Source: an uncultured Campylobacter sp. (GTDB lineage Bacteria > Campylobacterota > Campylobacteria > Campylobacterales > Campylobacteraceae). From it: a stretch of 14,732 nucleotides of DNA. Location: positions 1-14,732 of the forward strand of contig NZ_CALIBH010000246.1 of the NCBI RefSeq assembly GCF_938045775.1. The letters run 5' to 3'. The notes under the pieces were generated by a model. It was not told where the DNA came from. It made no database searches and saw only the letters and a program-made list of their open reading frames with translations. Position 1 is the stretch's first letter. The number at the start of each line of letters is the position of its first letter. This document shows positions 12,722-14,732 of this stretch, piece by piece. Made by a program: the position numbers and the translations under genes.

Positions 12722-13525
12722 TTATAGCAAGTCATAAATTCCATCTAAAAGGAAGTATTTTTTATCCGCCGTACCGCGGTAAAAAGGCTCGAAAGTGTCC
12801 TGATAAGCCTTTTTGAAAAAGCCCTCTTTGCTTAGTTTTACAAGCTCTGCGTTGATAAAATCAAGTAGCTCCTTATTTTCTTTTTGCACTCCGATACCGA
12901 TGAAATCGGGTTTGCCGAAGTTTTGAAACGGCACTTCGAGCGTATCGTCCACGACGGCGTAGGCTAGCACCGTGATATTTAGATTGACGTATCCGTCGGC
13001 TTTGCCGTCTCGGATCATCGCGTAGCATTCGCTAGTGCTTTTGCAGTAGCTTACGTTGCTAAATTTCTCTTTTTTGAGGTAATTATCTACGGTCGTGCCC
13101 TCTTCGGTTATGAGCCTCATATCACGCAAACGCGATATATCTTTGATGGCGTCCGCTTTGCGAGTTAGTACGCCGAGATTGGTCGAAAAATACGGCATCG
13201 AGAAGTCCACGTGATTTTTGCGCGCCGAATCGATTACGAAGGTAGCTGCAACTATATCGACTTTATTATTGACTAGATACGAGACGCGATCGGCGGCGCT
13301 TAGAGAGACAAACTGCACTTCGCCTTGTTTGGCACCGAAAATCGCCTTTGCGATCGCATTGGCAAGCTCGATCTCAAAGCCTTCAAATTTACCGCCGCTA
13401 ATCTCGCTAAAAGGCGGTCTGCCATCTCTGACGCCGACTCTGATGACGCCGCTATTTCTGATCTCTTGCAGCGTGTTTGCAAAAAGCCCCGCACAAAGCA
13501 AGATCAAAGTAAAAAGTAGTTTCAT
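12722..13525 (-). CDS. Periplasmic amino-acid-binding protein, PEB1/CjaA type (copy 2)
   Basis: A 267-residue paralogue of the preceding gene with the same architecture: signal peptide to about residue 16 (LFA), GVIRVGVRDGRPPFSE, KFEGFEIELA, Arg102 in ATFVIDSARKNHVDFS, the conserved cysteines (161 and 167), and the same C-terminal tail. It keeps a canonical GTT (143-145) where copy 1 does not. At the position expected to hold the amino-group-binding aspartate it has Leu182 (ADGYVNLN), so its ligand or binding mode probably differs. AAGGAGC on the minus strand (13538-13532) supports the ATG at 13525. The last 100 or so bases are almost identical to copy 1. No transporter partner is adjacent; it may feed a permease encoded elsewhere. 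Confidence 0.9.
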   Translation of the reverse strand: MKLLFTLILLCAGLFANTLQEIRNSGVIRVGVRDGRPPFSEISGGKFEGFEIELANAIAKAIFGAKQGEVQFVSLSAADRVSYLVNNKVDIVAATFVIDSARKNHVDFSMPYFSTNLGVLTRKADAIKDISRLRDMRLITEEGTTVDNYLKKEKFSNVSYCKSTSECYAMIRDGKADGYVNLNITVLAYAVVDDTLEVPFQNFGKPDFIGIGVQKENKELLDFINAELVKLSKEGFFKKAYQDTFEPFYRGTADKKYFLLDGIYDLL

Positions 13526-13558
13526 TTGCCGCTCCTTTGTTTAGGTTATTTATGGCTA

Positions 13559-13564
13559 ATTCTA
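13559..13564 (-). promoter_or_regulatory. Possible -10 box of copy 2
   Basis: TAGAAT on the minus strand, 34 bases before the start codon. It differs by one base from the consensus and is the best candidate in the short divergent gap shared with the lipoprotein gene. Confidence 0.45.
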
Positions 13565-13663
13565 GCGAAATTAAAATCAAAAGGCGCTTTTTTGGGCTAA
13601 ATTTATTTGCCGTTTGCTTTTTATGAAATTTCAAGGCGCCATTAAATTTAGCCTTAGATTTGA

Positions 13664-13669
13664 TATAAT
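13664..13669 (+). promoter_or_regulatory. Extended -10 promoter of the lipoprotein gene
   Basis: TGATATAAT, a perfect TATAAT with a TGn extension. The start would be near 13676, giving a leader of about 19 bases to the ATG at 13695. This excludes the upstream in-frame starts at 13614 and 13623. Confidence 0.72.
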
Positions 13670-13694
13670 CGCGCAAAATTTAAGCGAGGGCGAT

Positions 13695-14648
13695 ATGAAA
13701 AATTTTATCTTTTTGTGGCTTTTACTTGCGGGCTGCGCTTTCGGCGCCGATAAAGAGGATGCAGCTTCTACTACGCAACAAGCGGCGTCAAATTTGCCGC
13801 AGCCGAATTTTGAGGCCGTATATGACGATAACGCCAGCGACGAGCAGATCGATGCGGGCTTGGACGCACTTTTAGCCTTCGCGGCGCAAAACAGGGGCAG
13901 GATCGACGAGGATTTCGGGGAGTTTAAAGATAGAATTTTCACCGCTTTCATTTTTAATCCAAAGGTGCTGCGAAATTCAAAATTCGACTTCGAGCGGATA
14001 GAAAAAATCCTTAAATTTAAACCAAATCTCAATTACGGCGGAGACGGCGGTTTTTTCTCGCCGCTAAAGCTCGCAATCTTTTTCGGCTCGAAATTTAGCG
14101 GTGAGATGGCGAAGCTTTACCATTTTGATAAAGCCGATGCGATGCGGCTTTTAGAGCTTTTGGTACAAAACGGCGCGGACGTCAAGGCTAGCGGGCTGCT
14201 GCGAGATGCCGCGGCAAACGATAATTTTGAGGCATTTAAGTTTTTGATTGCAAACGGCGCGCGAGATACGAAAGACGTGGTCGGCTCGGTTGCGGGCAGC
14301 GAATTAATATTTTTAAGCGACAACAACGTTTCTATTCTCGGATATAAGGAGGCGCTGCCGCTTGCCGCGAGGGAGTTTGCCGCGGGCGCTAAATTTAAAG
14401 AATTCCGTGACGGGAGGCTACGCTATGTGGAGGAAATGTTAAAATTTCAAAGCTTTGCGAGCATCGATAAAAAGGAGATCGAAACGCTTATCAAAGTAGC
14501 TGTGGTGCTGGATGACGAGATGACGGCGGAGTTTTTGCTCGCTCACGGCCTTTGCAAGCAGAAGGGGCTTTGCGAATTTCTAAAAGTGCAGGCAAAAACT
14601 TACGACGCTGCAAAAATTTCTAAAATTTTAAGCCGTCAAAAGGGCTAA
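13695..14648 (+). CDS. Ankyrin-like lipoprotein
   Basis: A 317-residue protein. The N-terminus MKNFIFLWLLLAGC is a lipoprotein signal with lipobox LAGC, so Cys14 would be lipidated; Ala follows the Cys. A low-complexity linker (about 19-40, rich in Ala, Gln, Thr, Asp) precedes a helical domain. Ankyrin-like helix pairs are seen at about 100-130 (ERIEKILKFKPNLNY...SPLKLAIFF), 148-190 (AMRLLELLVQNGADV, then LLRDAAANDNFEAFKFLIANGA) and 263-286 (ETLIKVAVVLDDEMTAEFLLAHG). The repeats are irregular, so they are divergent ankyrins or a related helical repeat. Two further cysteines (287 and 293) lie near the C-terminus. The role is probably protein binding in the periplasm or at the outer membrane; no partner is evident. 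The start rests on GAGGG (13686-13690) and the promoter at 13664. Confidence 0.82.
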   Translation: MKNFIFLWLLLAGCAFGADKEDAASTTQQAASNLPQPNFEAVYDDNASDEQIDAGLDALLAFAAQNRGRIDEDFGEFKDRIFTAFIFNPKVLRNSKFDFERIEKILKFKPNLNYGGDGGFFSPLKLAIFFGSKFSGEMAKLYHFDKADAMRLLELLVQNGADVKASGLLRDAAANDNFEAFKFLIANGARDTKDVVGSVAGSELIFLSDNNVSILGYKEALPLAAREFAAGAKFKEFRDGRLRYVEEMLKFQSFASIDKKEIETLIKVAVVLDDEMTAEFLLAHGLCKQKGLCEFLKVQAKTYDAAKISKILSRQKG

Positions 14649-14697
14649 ATTTTAAAATTTGAGCAGCTACGGCGTGTCAAGCGGATAAAATCGCTAT

Positions 14698-14703
14698 TAT
14701 AAT
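14698..14703 (+). promoter_or_regulatory. Possible -10 box for a downstream gene
   Basis: A TATAAT preceded by CGCTAT near the window end; a transcript would start at about 14710. What it drives lies outside the window. The 84 bases after the lipoprotein gene hold no other feature that I can support. Confidence 0.4.
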
Positions 14704-14732
14704 TGCGTCAGTCGCAGCCGCCCTACTTTGTC

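Noticed and set aside
11684..13525. Lipoprotein calls for the two binding proteins because of a Cys in the signal peptide
   Set aside because: The residue before the Cys is Phe or Leu, which does not fit a lipobox; a cut after the later Ala is more likely.

Overview
The window comes from the chromosomal replication-origin region of a Campylobacter-type bacterium (Campylobacterota). Three things point there: the order dnaA-dnaN-gyrB with no recF between them, DnaA boxes of the TTATTCAC type, and an AT-rich style full of AAATTT/AAAATTTT words, with good -10 boxes but no clear -35 elements. The fairly high GC of typA and the genes after it would fit the C. gracilis/rectus/showae side of the genus, but I cannot fix the species from sequence alone.

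Layout. Positions 1-62 hold the 5' end of ruvC on the minus strand. A divergent gap with clustered DnaA boxes and phased A-tracts leads into dnaA. The dnaA-dnaN gap holds a second DnaA-box cluster, so a bipartite oriC around dnaA is likely. dnaN and gyrB follow. Three genes are then packed against gyrB with zero gap or 4-base overlaps: a membrane-anchored GGDEF-EAL protein with both active sites eroded, the queuosine enzyme QueF, and a 411-residue HD-domain protein that appears to be an internal duplication (dead N-terminal HD, intact C-terminal HD).

From 8097 to about 8203, on the minus strand, there is a protein-free stretch that I read as the small bacterial signal recognition particle RNA (ffs), with its own -10 box. 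Next come an unrecognised 139-residue helical protein and typA/bipA (TTG start), which ends in a textbook rho-independent terminator, then a small HAD-IB phosphatase.

The 453-base gap 11231-11683 holds no convincing gene. It contains a degenerate array of about 25-bp AT-rich repeat units and two hairpins. On the minus strand follow two paralogous periplasmic amino-acid-binding proteins of the PEB1/CjaA type, each with its own promoter and with no permease or ATPase beside them. They differ at the position expected to bind the ligand amino group, while their 3' ends are nearly identical in DNA. The window closes with a plus-strand ankyrin-like lipoprotein and a candidate promoter for whatever lies beyond.

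Functionally, the left half is replication initiation and DNA topology, plus a coupled tail of unclear purpose. The middle is protein targeting and translation/stress GTPase functions. The right part is cell-envelope and nutrient uptake, where accessory change is most visible.
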